Positions 34,171 through 42,671 of a DNA stretch of 53,462 nt are shown here, in pieces (within the stretch, counting starts at the first letter, position 1; each line of letters begins with the position of its first letter). Origin of the DNA: Brasilonema sp. UFV-L1 (GTDB lineage: Bacteria > Cyanobacteriota > Cyanobacteriia > Cyanobacteriales > Nostocaceae). The stretch covers positions 1 to 53,462 of the forward strand of contig NZ_QMEA01000307.1 of the NCBI RefSeq assembly GCF_012912105.1, given 5' to 3'. The notes beneath the pieces were generated by a model. It saw nothing but the letters and a program-made list of their open reading frames with translations, made no database searches and was not told where the DNA came from. The position numbers and the translations under genes are program-made.

Positions 34171-34812
34171 ATGATCATTGTCCATCATCTCAACAACTCG
34201 CGATCGCAACGTGTGCTATGGCTGCTTGAAGAATTAGGTATCGAGTACGAAATTAAGTTCTACGAACGCGATCCCCTAACAATGCTAGCACCGGAGTCAC
34301 TGCGGCAAGTCCATCCACTCGGCAAGTCACCAGTGATCACAGATGCAGACCTTACGATTGCCGAGTCAGGTGCTATCATCGAATACCTAGTAGATCGCTA
34401 CGGCAATGGTCGGTTAGTTCCAGCATCCGGAACACCGGAGCGTCTGCGCTACACGTATTGGCTACACTACGCTGAAGGTTCTGCAATGCCGCCCTTGCTC
34501 CTCAATCTCATCTTCGATCATTTTGGACTAGGGAACAACGACGCGAAGAGCGCATTCATCGCACCCCAGATCAAGCTTCACTTTGACTACATCGAAAGCG
34601 AACTCCATAAGAGTATGTGGTTCGCGGGTTCTGAATTCACCGCCGCCGATATCCAAATGAGTTTTCCCCTCGAAATGCTTGCTATGCATAGCGAAGAAGT
34701 CGAGAACCGACCAAAGCTCAAGGAATTTCTTGATCGCATCCATGCCCGAAAAGCTTACAAACGTGCGATCGAGCGTGGAGGCAGATACGACTTCGCCAAC
34801 AGTATGCATTGA
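34171..34812 (+). CDS. Glutathione S-transferase
   Basis: About 213 residues. The N-terminal thioredoxin-like domain (IIVHHLNNSRSQRVLWLLEELGIEYEIKFYERD) carries Ser residues at the position of the catalytic Ser/Cys (NNSRSQRVLW), and HPLGKSPVI holds the cis-Pro. The helical C-terminal domain follows (FTAADIQMSFPLEM with its N-capping box Asp). It conjugates or reduces with glutathione in the cytoplasm; substrate unknown. The open frame runs back to 34060, but family similarity starts at the ATG at 34171, so I choose that. Confidence 0.88.
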   Translation: MIIVHHLNNSRSQRVLWLLEELGIEYEIKFYERDPLTMLAPESLRQVHPLGKSPVITDADLTIAESGAIIEYLVDRYGNGRLVPASGTPERLRYTYWLHYAEGSAMPPLLLNLIFDHFGLGNNDAKSAFIAPQIKLHFDYIESELHKSMWFAGSEFTAADIQMSFPLEMLAMHSEEVENRPKLKEFLDRIHARKAYKRAIERGGRYDFANSMH

Positions 34813-34894
34813 CGCAGCAGCCCAAGGTAATGCGTTACCATGCAGAGCATGATCACGAGGAAACGAGGGAACGAGGGAATAACTGATAACTGTT

Positions 34895-35161
34895 ATGACT
34901 AGCAAGCCAGAACCAAATATTGGGCAGCTCAAAGCATTGGAACTAAGGCGACGCCTGCGCTTAGATGAGCATCCCGATGTCGCCTCCAGTTACAACAACT
35001 TGGCTCTACTCTACGATTCCCAAGGACGGTACACTGAAGCTGAACCACTTCTTCTCAAAGCATTGGAAATTGCTTCACTCAGCGAATGAGTCAATCATCC
35101 CAACACAATCACTATCCGTGAAAATTTAAAATACTTGCGTGAGCATCGCCAGTCTGAGTGA
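34895..35161 (+). pseudogene. TPR (kinesin-light-chain type) protein remnant with premature stop
   Basis: One and a half TPR units remain: [51 protein letters not shown] at 35087-35089 interrupts the frame; the same frame then continues with the usual end of these proteins (NHPNTITIRENLKYLREHRQSE) to 35161. The N-terminal domains are missing, and the apparent ATG lies in repeat DNA (ATAACTGTT). It is a double-truncated relic. Confidence 0.75.
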
Positions 35162-35179
35162 GTGAAAGCGTGTCTTTTG

Positions 35180-35275
35180 TCGTTCGCGCTTTGCGCGGCT
35201 CCCCTTGGGAGCATCGCCTTTGGCGACTCCGTTAGGCAGCGTCTCCGGTAGGAGAAGGAGTATCGCGAGTTCCAA
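35180..35275. repeat. Small dispersed repeats
   Basis: Patchwork of palindromes (GCGCTTTGCGC, GCTCCCCTTGGGAGC, GCCTTTGGC), each like those at 24280-24362 and 27631-27680. No gene. Confidence 0.55.
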
Positions 35276-35282
35276 ATACTCG

Positions 35283-35503
35283 TTCGTAAGTTATAAACGC
35301 TTGTTCGTAAGTTATAAACGCTTATTCGTAAGTTACAAACACTTATTCGTAAGTTACAAACACTTATTCGTAAGTTACAAACACTTATTCGTAAGTTACA
35401 AACGCTTATTCGTAAGTTACAAACGCTTGTTCGTAAGTTACAAATACTTGTTCGTAAGTTACAAACACTTGTTCGCGACTATCAAACACTCGTTCGCGAG
35501 TAA
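35283..35503. repeat. 21-bp tandem repeat array, about 10.5 units
   Basis: Unit TTCGTAAGTTACAAACACTTA with small variations; nine close copies start at 35283 and recur every 21 bases to 35451, then two degenerate copies (TTCGCGACTATC..., TTCGCGAG). Because 21 is a multiple of three a frame stays open (LFVSYKH repeated), but composition and lack of a start signal argue against a protein. Units are adjacent without spacers, so it is not a CRISPR. Confidence 0.9.
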
Positions 35504-35579
35504 AATCCTTTCATTTGAAGTTATGAGCATTTTGATACGCTCGATTTTGGCACAATAACCTGTTATTTCTTTGCTGCAC

Positions 35580-35780
35580 TCAGCAATTTACGCCCGGTAA
35601 TTTCAGGAAAGCTTGACGCTGTTCTAAAGAAAGAGACTGATTATCATCGGGAGTAGGAATATCAGGCTGCGGAATGATAATCACGATTTCTACAGTTTGT
35701 CCTTCTATCAGATTTGGATTTTGAATCTCGATTTTATTTCCTTGCGAAACTGTTGCTGTTAAATATAAGCTAGATTTCAC
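35580..35780 (-). pseudogene. Truncated antitoxin-like (AbrB/DUF2281-type) protein
   Basis: 66 codons from a GTG: LYLTATVSQGNKIEIQNPNLIEGQTVEIVIIIPQP...SLSLEQRQAFLKLP. This is the N-terminal beta-rich half of small cyanobacterial antitoxin-like proteins that normally continue after FLKLP with a helical tail of about 40 residues. Here the frame ends five codons later (GVNC...). No toxin gene lies beside it. Confidence 0.55.
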
Positions 35781-35907
35781 TTGTTTTTCCTACCTTTTTT
35801 ATTTATTGACATCACTTTGAGTGGGTATCATCTAAACCAAATATAGGCGATAGAGTGCAGGTGGCTTCCGCATCGCCTCTCAATACTGCTCAGTTACAGG
35901 AAGACAA

Positions 35908-35966
35908 GGAGTTTAGAGAGAAATTAGTCTGTCACATATCACCTGTCATCTCCTGAGGTGGCTATT
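35908..35966. repeat. Dispersed repeat, copy 2
   Basis: Second copy of the 59-base repeat at 26077-26135 (GGAGTTTAGAGA ... TGGCTATT), in the spacer before murT. Confidence 0.7.
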
Positions 35967-36052
35967 TTGGCAAGAATTAGCTAAACTCACATGATTAAAC
36001 TTAAGACTCACCTGCTAAAACTAGCAACACTCACCAAGATTAGGGTACTGAT

Positions 36053-37390
36053 GTGGGAAACAAAATTCAACTGATAGACAGGATACGACTGGCTTTTGCT
36101 GTGTCAGTCGCAAAAAGCGTTACTTTTGGAGTGCGATCGCTGCGCTTGGGTGCGGCGAGTGTTTTACCAGGTTCTCTGGCGCGTCGCATCGAACCCCGAC
36201 TCTTGCAGTTATTAACTCAACAAGTCAAGAACGGAGTCATTTTAATTGCTGGTACCAATGGTAAAACAACCACTTCGCTGCTTCTGTGCTCAATTCTAGA
36301 ACGCAAAGGGTATCGCGTTGCTCACAACTCTACAGGCGCAAATCTAGAAAACGGCTTGATGACAGCGCTGTTGGAAAGTACTAACTTAGTCGGTACGCTA
36401 AATGTTGATTACGCCATTTTAGAAGTTGATGAAAATATCCTACCAAAGATTCTTGCACCAATTCAGCCTAAGATAATTCTGTGTTTAAACTTGTTCCGCG
36501 ACCAACTCGACAGATACGGAGAGGTTGATACAATTAGCAAACGTTGGACAAAAGTCATTTCTACTCTTCCAAGTCAAACAGTCGTCATTCCTAATGCTGA
36601 TGACCCAACCTTATCTTATCTTGGTCAGCAGTTACCGCAGAAAGTGTTATTCTTTGGCTTGAATGAGCCAGAAAATTATCTAGATGAAATTCCTCACGCT
36701 GTCGATTCTATATTTTGTCCTAGTTGTGGACACTCCTTAGATTACAAAGGCGTTTACTTGTCCCATTTAGGAGATTTTCATTGTCCTAAATGTGGCTTTA
36801 GTAGAAGTCAACCCGTGCTTGATAGCCGCGAATTTCCACAAATACTTGTAGGCTTGTACAACAAATATAATACTTTGGCAGCCGCTAGCGCTGCTATAGA
36901 ATTAGGAGTTGATGAAGCAACTATCCTAGATACGATTAACAATTTCCAAGCTGCATTTGGTCGTGCTGAAGAGTTAGAAATTAATGGGAAACGAGTACGA
37001 ATTTTGTTATCAAAAAATCCTGTGGGAACGAATGAAACAATTCGCGTTGTGACTCAAAGTCTTGACAAAACGACACTGCTTGTGCTGAATGACAGGACAC
37101 CCGATGGAACTGACGTATCTTGGATTTGGGATGTGGATACAGAGAAATTAGTAGAACGAGGAGGGACTTTAGTTGTGAGTGGCGATCGCCTCTATGACAT
37201 GGCGTTACGTTTGCGCTACAGCGAAAAGACTCCTCAAACTCACTTCAATCTCATCGTCGAAGAAGATTTACGACAAGCCATTGCAATCGCGTTAGAACAC
37301 ACACCAGACAATGAAACTTTGCACATATTACCTACCTATTCTGCCATGCTGGAAGTGCGAGAAGTTCTGACAGGCAGAAAAATTCTATAA
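36053..37390 (+). CDS. murT: Lipid II isoglutaminyl synthase, Mur-ligase subunit MurT
   Basis: 445 residues. MurT with GatD amidates the D-glutamate of lipid II to D-isoglutamine. The ATP site is IAGTNGKTTTS (65-75). A four-cysteine zinc ribbon typical of MurT is inserted in the central domain (CPSCGHSL ... HCPKCGF, about 222-247). The C-terminal DUF1727 domain (NPVGTNETIRVV, NDRTPDGTDVSWIWDV) contacts GatD. It starts at a GTG at 36053; an overlapping ATG at 36051 is out of frame. The partner gatD is 640 bases further on, with a dinB gene between. Confidence 0.92.
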   Translation: MGNKIQLIDRIRLAFAVSVAKSVTFGVRSLRLGAASVLPGSLARRIEPRLLQLLTQQVKNGVILIAGTNGKTTTSLLLCSILERKGYRVAHNSTGANLENGLMTALLESTNLVGTLNVDYAILEVDENILPKILAPIQPKIILCLNLFRDQLDRYGEVDTISKRWTKVISTLPSQTVVIPNADDPTLSYLGQQLPQKVLFFGLNEPENYLDEIPHAVDSIFCPSCGHSLDYKGVYLSHLGDFHCPKCGFSRSQPVLDSREFPQILVGLYNKYNTLAAASAAIELGVDEATILDTINNFQAAFGRAEELEINGKRVRILLSKNPVGTNETIRVVTQSLDKTTLLVLNDRTPDGTDVSWIWDVDTEKLVERGGTLVVSGDRLYDMALRLRYSEKTPQTHFNLIVEEDLRQAIAIALEHTPDNETLHILPTYSAMLEVREVLTGRKIL

Positions 37391-37468
37391 ATAGAGTCAT
37401 GGGTTTGTCACTTCGCACTACCGCTGTGACTACGAATCTATTATCATTTTGAATTTTGAATTGTTTCT

Positions 37469-37960
37469 ATGCTTATTCAGCACTTCCAAATGCTTGCACG
37501 TTATAACACCTTAGCAAATAGAAAACTCTATGAAGTTTGTTCCCAACTTTCGGATGTAGAACGCAAGTGCATCAGACCAGCTTTTTTCAAAAGTATTCAC
37601 GGAACTTTAAATCATATCATGGTAGGCGATAGCATTTGGATGGGACGTTTTGAAGGCAAACAAATGCCATCTACCAATCTTGATGCTATCCTCTATGATG
37701 ACTTTGATGAGTTACGCTCAGTTCGTGTGTTAGAAGATGAGCGTATAGAAGCTTTCATGTCAGAATTAGAGCAAGATTTCGTCACCAAAACAATAAGCTA
37801 CGTGAATAATCAGGGTAAACTTCATACTGACCCGGCTAATTTATTGCTAGCACACTTTTTCAATCATCAGACACACCATCGCGGTCAAATTCACGATATG
37901 CTAACCCAAACTGAAATTGCTCCACCAATTTTGGATATGCACCGGATTATCCGACCATAA
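37469..37960 (+). CDS. DinB-family metal-binding four-helix protein
   Basis: 163 residues of four-helix-bundle type. The three metal-binding histidines of the family are present: one in TLNHIMVGDSIW (helix 2) and two in FFNHQTHHRGQIHDML (helix 4). Such proteins (DinB/YfiT) are hydrolases or thiol transferases with diverse or unknown substrates. It lies between murT (79 bases) and gatD (70 bases), all in the same direction, so it may be co-expressed with the lipid II amidation enzymes; whether it acts with them is not known. Confidence 0.85.
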   Translation: MLIQHFQMLARYNTLANRKLYEVCSQLSDVERKCIRPAFFKSIHGTLNHIMVGDSIWMGRFEGKQMPSTNLDAILYDDFDELRSVRVLEDERIEAFMSELEQDFVTKTISYVNNQGKLHTDPANLLLAHFFNHQTHHRGQIHDMLTQTEIAPPILDMHRIIRP

Positions 37961-38030
37961 TTAAGGAACATTATAAATTCTAAAGACGTTTCAAACAGAG
38001 CGTCTGCCCATGAGTGAGGAGTGATAAATT

Positions 38031-38849
38031 ATGAGTAATCAACAGTATGAGTTAACAATTGGTTGGCTGTATCCAAAACTCATGAGTACTTACGGTGACA
38101 GGGGTAATGTCATCTGTCTAGAACGCCGGTGTCAATGGCGGGGATATAATGTCAAAGTCTTACCTTTAGATCAAAGCGCGACAGCAACAGATATCCGTGC
38201 AGTAGATTTGATTGTCGGTGGTGGCGCACAAGATCGTCAGCAAGAAATAGTGATGCGGGATTTGCAAGGTGCGAAAGCACAAGCAATACGTGAAAAAATT
38301 GAAAATGGAACTCCAGGAGTGTTTACTTGTGGTTCACCCCAGTTGTTGGGACATTATTATGAACCAGGTTTTGGACAGCGTATTGAAGGTTTAGGCATAT
38401 TAGATCTGGTTTCTGTGCATCCTGGGGAAAATGTCCGGCGGTGTATTGGGAATTTGGTCATAGAAGTGACAGCAACTCGTCTGGCGCGGGATTTGGAAGA
38501 GATGATGGGTTGTAAACCGTATTTGATTGGTTTTGAAAATCATGGCGGACGCACTAAGTTAGGAAAAGTAGAAGCACTAGGACACGTGGTGCATGGTTTG
38601 GGTAATAATGGCGAAGATGGGACAGAGGGAGCATTTTATCAGAATGCGATCGCGACTTATTCTCACGGTCCGTTGTTACCAAAAAATCCTTTTGTGGCTG
38701 ACTGGCTGATTCAAACGGCGTTGCGGTTGAAGTATCAACAGCCTATCACCTTATCACCGCTGGATAATACCTTAGCCTTACAAGCGCGGGAGGCTATGTT
38801 TAAGCGGTTGAAGGTTAATCTTCCAGGCGTTAGTGCAGCTAAAGTTTGA
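38031..38849 (+). CDS. gatD: Lipid II isoglutaminyl synthase, glutamine amidotransferase subunit GatD
   Basis: 272 residues, CobB/CobQ-type glutamine amidotransferase without a synthetase domain. It frees ammonia from glutamine for MurT. The nucleophile is Cys100 in GVFTCGSPQLLGHYYE and the catalytic His is His171 in GFENHGGRT; LMSTYGDRGNV near the N-terminus is a family hallmark. Length is somewhat above the about 245 of Gram-positive GatD. Together with murT it indicates amidated peptidoglycan in this cyanobacterium. Confidence 0.92.
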   Translation: MSNQQYELTIGWLYPKLMSTYGDRGNVICLERRCQWRGYNVKVLPLDQSATATDIRAVDLIVGGGAQDRQQEIVMRDLQGAKAQAIREKIENGTPGVFTCGSPQLLGHYYEPGFGQRIEGLGILDLVSVHPGENVRRCIGNLVIEVTATRLARDLEEMMGCKPYLIGFENHGGRTKLGKVEALGHVVHGLGNNGEDGTEGAFYQNAIATYSHGPLLPKNPFVADWLIQTALRLKYQQPITLSPLDNTLALQAREAMFKRLKVNLPGVSAAKV

Positions 38850-38852
38850 ATG

Positions 38853-39040
38853 TGAAGTACCCCACTTACATCCCCACCCTTTACAGGGTGGAGATGTTGT
38901 GCTGTAGCAACTACGAGGTACGCCGGGAGAAACCCGCCTGCTTTCTCTGGTTCACCCTATGGATCTTGCCACGCAAAAAGGCTATCGAGATGTCCTTTGG
39001 ACACCTCTTAATGTTATGCCGAATTGAAAACAGTACTCAT
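38853..39040. mobile_element. Mobile-element end remnant after gatD
   Basis: TGAAGTACCCC (38853-38863), shared with the remnant at 21346, is followed by a hairpin CCACCCT/AGGGTGG (38874-38891) and about 150 non-coding bases. Plus- and minus-strand frames over it are short and random. The arrangement resembles the end of an IS200/IS605-type element without its genes. Confidence 0.45.
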
Positions 39041-39045
39041 TGCTC

Positions 39046-40275
39046 CTAATTTCCAATTGGTGGTGCTAGAGGTTGGCGTGGTGTACCACCTCCACCAATG
39101 CTGTTCGATGCGTTGTTGTTCACAACTTTCACAGCAGCAATAATTTTGGCGAAGTCTGCTTGGAGGGCGGCGTCTCCATGAATCTCATGTCCGATGACAG
39201 CCTCGTACTCTTGCTCAGCACTCCGCTCAACGCAGAGGTAATTGTAGTCCCAACCCGCATCATCAACAACGTAAGCACCATAGTCTTGCATAGCTTGAAA
39301 GATTTTTTTTCCAGCTTTGGAAGTCAGTCCCAAACTCTCGGCTGTGACATTAGGTGGAATTGCTAATAACGAACCCATAACCAGCGCTGGATTAGACCCC
39401 TGATATTGGTTAGCTGCATAAGAATCAGCTAGACGAGCTGGCCAGCGGTGACCAGGGGTTGACGATGAGGCATTATAGTGGAGCCATTTGCCCCAGAGCA
39501 CTATTTTGAGTGCGTGACGGATAGGCTCGTCGTTCAATAACTCACCCTTGCGAATGCTACCACCAATACTCGACATTCCTGAGCCACCATGCCCACCATC
39601 AATGCCATCGCCATAAATGTCTTGCTGTCCAAACCAAACGCCGTGAACTGGACCATTTTGCCAACAACGGGTGGTCACGTTAAAAGACACAAGTGTTCTG
39701 CCATCAGGCTTTAGGAACGCCGAGGAGTTGTTTGGAGTAGAGTTTGCCTTTGCATCCTCAATAATGAGATTTTCAGGAACCTTCAACTGTTCACCTGCTT
39801 CGGGATGCCATTGCGCCTGCTGCTGCACCTGAGTCCCAGTGCAGCGACCTGGACCCCACGAACCAGGCATATAAGTTGGCACAGCCGGGTCACTATCTTG
39901 GGTGATGATGAACCAGTCTGTATCAACTCCAACGCCCGTTGAGCCGATATAAGCATCAACGTATTGAGCGTTGGATCCAATTGGCATATTCCAAATGCTG
40001 TCGCAGGCAAACGGTTGTGTGTACTTATCGCGTGGTTGACCAGAACCGCATTGGCTGGTAGTTGAATTCGGTGTTGAGGTGGTGGCTTGGGCTATGAGAG
40101 TAGGGGTAGTCGTTTTTGTTGGATGTGAAAGCTTTTTTGGATGATTTGCTAATTCCGATTTGGTTGCTTGACTCAGAGTCAAGTTCGATTGATTTTGAGT
40201 GCTAATGCTGATGACAGAAGCAGCATTAAGAGTATGGCTAATAGCACTCAAAGTAATAGGGTCGAAAATCATCAT
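39046..40275 (-). CDS. Secreted-type hypothetical protein with conserved C-terminal domain
   Basis: 409 residues. The first about 75 are Ser/Thr/Asn/Gln rich, with no classical signal peptide in this frame. The remainder is a compact domain rich in Trp, Gly and His: FACDSIWNMPIGSNAQYVDA, GWDYNY, GGHGGSGMSSIGGSIRKGEL, IRHALKIVLWGKW, GSLLAIPPNV. The words resemble secreted proteins of actinobacteria and other soil bacteria that I know only as hypothetical, perhaps acting on or binding polysaccharide. Cysteines (about five) suggest an oxidising compartment. The start is uncertain; the end is repeat-free. Confidence 0.6.
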   Translation of the reverse strand: MMIFDPITLSAISHTLNAASVISISTQNQSNLTLSQATKSELANHPKKLSHPTKTTTPTLIAQATTSTPNSTTSQCGSGQPRDKYTQPFACDSIWNMPIGSNAQYVDAYIGSTGVGVDTDWFIITQDSDPAVPTYMPGSWGPGRCTGTQVQQQAQWHPEAGEQLKVPENLIIEDAKANSTPNNSSAFLKPDGRTLVSFNVTTRCWQNGPVHGVWFGQQDIYGDGIDGGHGGSGMSSIGGSIRKGELLNDEPIRHALKIVLWGKWLHYNASSSTPGHRWPARLADSYAANQYQGSNPALVMGSLLAIPPNVTAESLGLTSKAGKKIFQAMQDYGAYVVDDAGWDYNYLCVERSAEQEYEAVIGHEIHGDAALQADFAKIIAAVKVVNNNASNSIGGGGTPRQPLAPPIGN

Positions 40276-40864
40276 TTGCCTCTTCTCTCGTGTTCAATAT
40301 TGGTTGAATCTCACAATGGTGAGTTTTCGTACTCCAAATTGGTAGAGGCAAAACCCTGAAAAATTATTAAAGTTTTGTTGAAAGGGCTTTCACGCCCTCA
40401 TCAGATTTGAGCTTGTATAAAACCAGAGTGGAGTTGAGTGACTCAAACCTTTGTTAAGGTTATCTCATTAGTGCAAACTTGTTAACAGTATGTCAAAAGC
40501 TTTGAATCTGTCAATGTATAGACTTATTTGATTTTTTAAAAACAAAGCGGGCTAAAAGCTTACTCTCTAAAGGTTTATTTCTCAGTATACTTAGGAAGAT
40601 TCAAGTCGGATTTCTATAATAAAATCTGTTCTATCTGAGGTCTTGCACCAGCTTCAAAAACCAGGTTTCTTGCAACTCATACAATCTAGAAACCTTGATT
40701 TTTCGTTAAGGGTATGAGCCAGTTGTGGCGATCGCTGTTGGATACTTTGGTAACTAACTCTGAAGCACTACCCGAACAATACCGATAGCGCGAGTTTTCT
40801 TCACGCCTGTGCAAGCCTATTGAGACGTTTGTATTCACTGAAAACTGGGGTTGGGCTGTTCTTA
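40276..40864. other. Gene-free stretch with a weak dispersed hairpin
   Basis: AT-rich. It contains an inverted pair AGGTTTCT (40663-40670) and AGAAACCT (40688-40695) related to the AAACCCGGTTTC repeat family, and a GGGCTTTCACGCCC hairpin near 40384. An 87-codon minus frame at 40686-40949 runs into the palindrome and is not called. Confidence 0.5.
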
Positions 40865-41000
40865 GACAAAATGCGAGCGCCTTTGCAGCAAGGCGGGTTT
40901 GTTGAGTTGTGAAAAGTCGATTATTGAGAATAGACCCGCCTTGCTGCACTAATCGTGAACTCTAGATGGGTAAATTTGGGTAAGGCGCTCGCATTTTGTC
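40865..41000. repeat. Large nested palindrome, 136 bp (MITE-like)
   Basis: Outer arms 40865-40883 and 40982-41000 form a perfect 19-bp inverted repeat (GACAAAATGCGAGCGCCTT). Inner arms 40884-40898 and 40934-40948 form a perfect 15-bp inverted repeat (TGCAGCAAGGCGGGT). The right side has an extra 33 bases between inner and outer arms. No target duplication is evident. It could extrude as a cruciform or fold as RNA. Confidence 0.8.
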
Positions 41001-41050
41001 CAGACGGAATGAAACGGACAAACTTCGCCCTACACTCCAGCATGAGTTAT

Positions 41051-41074
41051 AAAAAAAGAGGGATAACCCCTCTT
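41051..41074 (-). terminator. Intrinsic terminator of rpsA
   Basis: Minus strand: AAGAGGG, a 5-base loop, CCCTCTT, then TTTTT directly behind (arms 41068-41074 and 41056-41062). It lies about 80 bases past the rpsA stop. Confidence 0.9.
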
Positions 41075-41152
41075 CATCCAATACTTTATTTATAAGCTTT
41101 TGTTATCAGCTTTGTCTAAGTAGTCATTTATACAACTACAACGGTGAATGGA

Positions 41153-42199
41153 TTACTCTTCAATCGCTGCTGGTATTTCTTCTTCAACTGCTGCTGGTAT
41201 TTCTTCTTCAACTGCTGCAGGTATTTCTTCTTCAACTGCTGCTGGTATTTCTTCAGCCACAACTTCAGCCGCTGAAGCTGATGCAGCTGGTACACCTTGT
41301 TGTTTTGCTAGCAGCTGTTCCCGATACTTAGCAGCCATTTCTTCTGCTTTGTCATAGACTAAATCGCGATTCTTAATCATATCGCCTGGTTCGGGTTCCA
41401 GTTGTTTGGTAGACAAGGAAATACGACCACGTTCTGCATCTAAGTCAATAATCATGACTTTGACTTCATCATTAACATTAAAGACACTATGAGGTGTATC
41501 TATATGTTCGTGAGAAATTTCGGAGATGTGGAGTAAACCACTCACACCGCCAATATCGATAAAGGCACCGTATGGCTTAATACCGCGTACTGTACCAATC
41601 ACGACTTCTCCAACTTCTAAGCGGTTCATCTTGCGCTCAACCAGCGCACGGCGGTGCGATAAAACAAGACGGTTACGCTCTTCGTCTACCTCTAGAAACT
41701 TCAATGGCAGTTCTTCGCCAACCAATTCTTCTTTTGGTTTGCGGGTGCTAATATGAGAACCGGGAATAAACCCACGTAAACCTTCTATCCGCACCAAAGC
41801 TCCACCGCGATTAGTCGCAAAAACACCAGAACGAACAGTTGCATCTTCTGCCTGCAACTGTCGTACACGTTCCCAAGCCCGCATGTATTCTATACGGCGA
41901 ATGGATAGCGTCAGCTGACCGTCTTCGTTTTCATCAGTCAGGATGAAAAATTCTCTTGTTTCGTTGGATTGTAAGACTTCTTCCGGGCTATCTACCCGGT
42001 TGATAGACATTTCTTGTATAGGTATGTATGCTGCTGTTTTAGCACCTATGTCAATCAGAGCGCCGCGTGGCTCTATGCTGAATACTGTACCTGGTACTAT
42101 ATCGCCTGGGCTAAAATGATAATCGTACTTGTCTAGCAGAGCAGCGAAATCGTCGTGAGTAAATCCAATTTCAGGGGCGGTTAATTTCTGATTGACCAT
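41153..42199 (-). CDS. rpsA: 30S ribosomal protein S1
   Basis: About 348 residues from the ATG at 42199 (MVNQKLTAPEIGFTHDDFAALLDKYDYHFSPGD). Three S1 RNA-binding domains: residues about 31-100 (GDIVPGTVFSIEPRGALIDIG), about 115-185 (with the degenerate GALVRIEGLRGFIPGSHIS) and about 200-270 (GEVVIGTVRGIKPYGAFIDIGGVSGLLHISEIS). Cyanobacterial S1 has three such domains rather than the six of E. coli. The C-terminus ends in about four tandem EEIPAAVE octapeptides encoded by 24-bp repeats. It helps mRNA bind the 30S subunit. The frame to 42283 is only upstream leader. Confidence 0.95.
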   Translation of the reverse strand: MVNQKLTAPEIGFTHDDFAALLDKYDYHFSPGDIVPGTVFSIEPRGALIDIGAKTAAYIPIQEMSINRVDSPEEVLQSNETREFFILTDENEDGQLTLSIRRIEYMRAWERVRQLQAEDATVRSGVFATNRGGALVRIEGLRGFIPGSHISTRKPKEELVGEELPLKFLEVDEERNRLVLSHRRALVERKMNRLEVGEVVIGTVRGIKPYGAFIDIGGVSGLLHISEISHEHIDTPHSVFNVNDEVKVMIIDLDAERGRISLSTKQLEPEPGDMIKNRDLVYDKAEEMAAKYREQLLAKQQGVPAASASAAEVVAEEIPAAVEEEIPAAVEEEIPAAVEEEIPAAIEE

Positions 42200-42444
42200 G
42201 CTGATTGTTTCCTGGTGATTTTTCTCCGTAAAGGTTTTGCCTCCTAGCGATGTATATGCAAGAGCCGAATAGGCATTCCACACCTACATCCTTTTTCAGA
42301 CTAGCTTTTTCATACTAGCGCAGAAAAGAGGATCTGAACACATTACCTTCCAGATCGTACATTATATCATAAATTATTTACTCTTTTATATTAGTCAATC
42401 GTTAACTATTAATGAATAGCTCATTCACTTTTTTCTATATGGAA

Positions 42445-42466
42445 AGGGCGCAATGTCATGCGCCCT
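42445..42466 (-). terminator. Terminator after psbT
   Basis: An 8-bp stem AGGGCGCA/TGCGCCCT with a 6-base loop, 55 bases after the psbT stop; the minus strand continues TTTCCATATAGAAAAAA. A likely end of the psbB-psbT transcript. Confidence 0.75.
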
Positions 42467-42520
42467 GCATTTGTTTGACTTTACACCTCATCTCCCTATA
42501 GGACAGGCGTGAAGTGGTTT

Positions 42521-42619
42521 CTATTTCTTCTGAATGCGAGGAGGTTCGCGGAAGGCGATCGCAAAGAAGAGAGTTCCGAGTGCCAGAGTCAAAATTAGGA
42601 TGTACGCAACGCTTTCCAT
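42521..42619 (-). CDS. psbT: Photosystem II protein T (PsbT)
   Basis: A 32-residue single-helix protein ([20 protein letters not shown], then [12 protein letters not shown]). This is the near-invariant PsbT sequence; it sits at the dimer interface of photosystem II and helps D1 repair. The membrane helix spans about residues 4-23. It follows psbB on the same strand, as in most cyanobacteria and plastids, with a structured 171-base spacer between them. Confidence 0.95.
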   Translation of the reverse strand: MESVAYILILTLALGTLFFAIAFREPPRIQKK

Positions 42620-42671
42620 AGCTTTAGTTCCTGTTTATTTACCCACTACCTACTAGTGTATCAAGCTACAG

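Noticed and set aside
35283-35503. Possible CRISPR array
   Set aside because: Units of 21 bp are directly adjacent with no unique spacers, and no cas gene is present in the window.
35205-35558. 117-codon frame with LFVSYKH repeats as a repeat protein
   Set aside because: It exists because a 21-bp repeat keeps any stop-free frame open; there is no ribosome site or family match, and the flanks are dispersed repeats.
38846-39049. 67-codon frame overlapping the gatD stop
   Set aside because: It translates a mobile-element end and has no independent start signal.
40686-40949. 87-codon minus-strand frame upstream of rpsA
   Set aside because: A large part of it is the nested palindrome; no family features.
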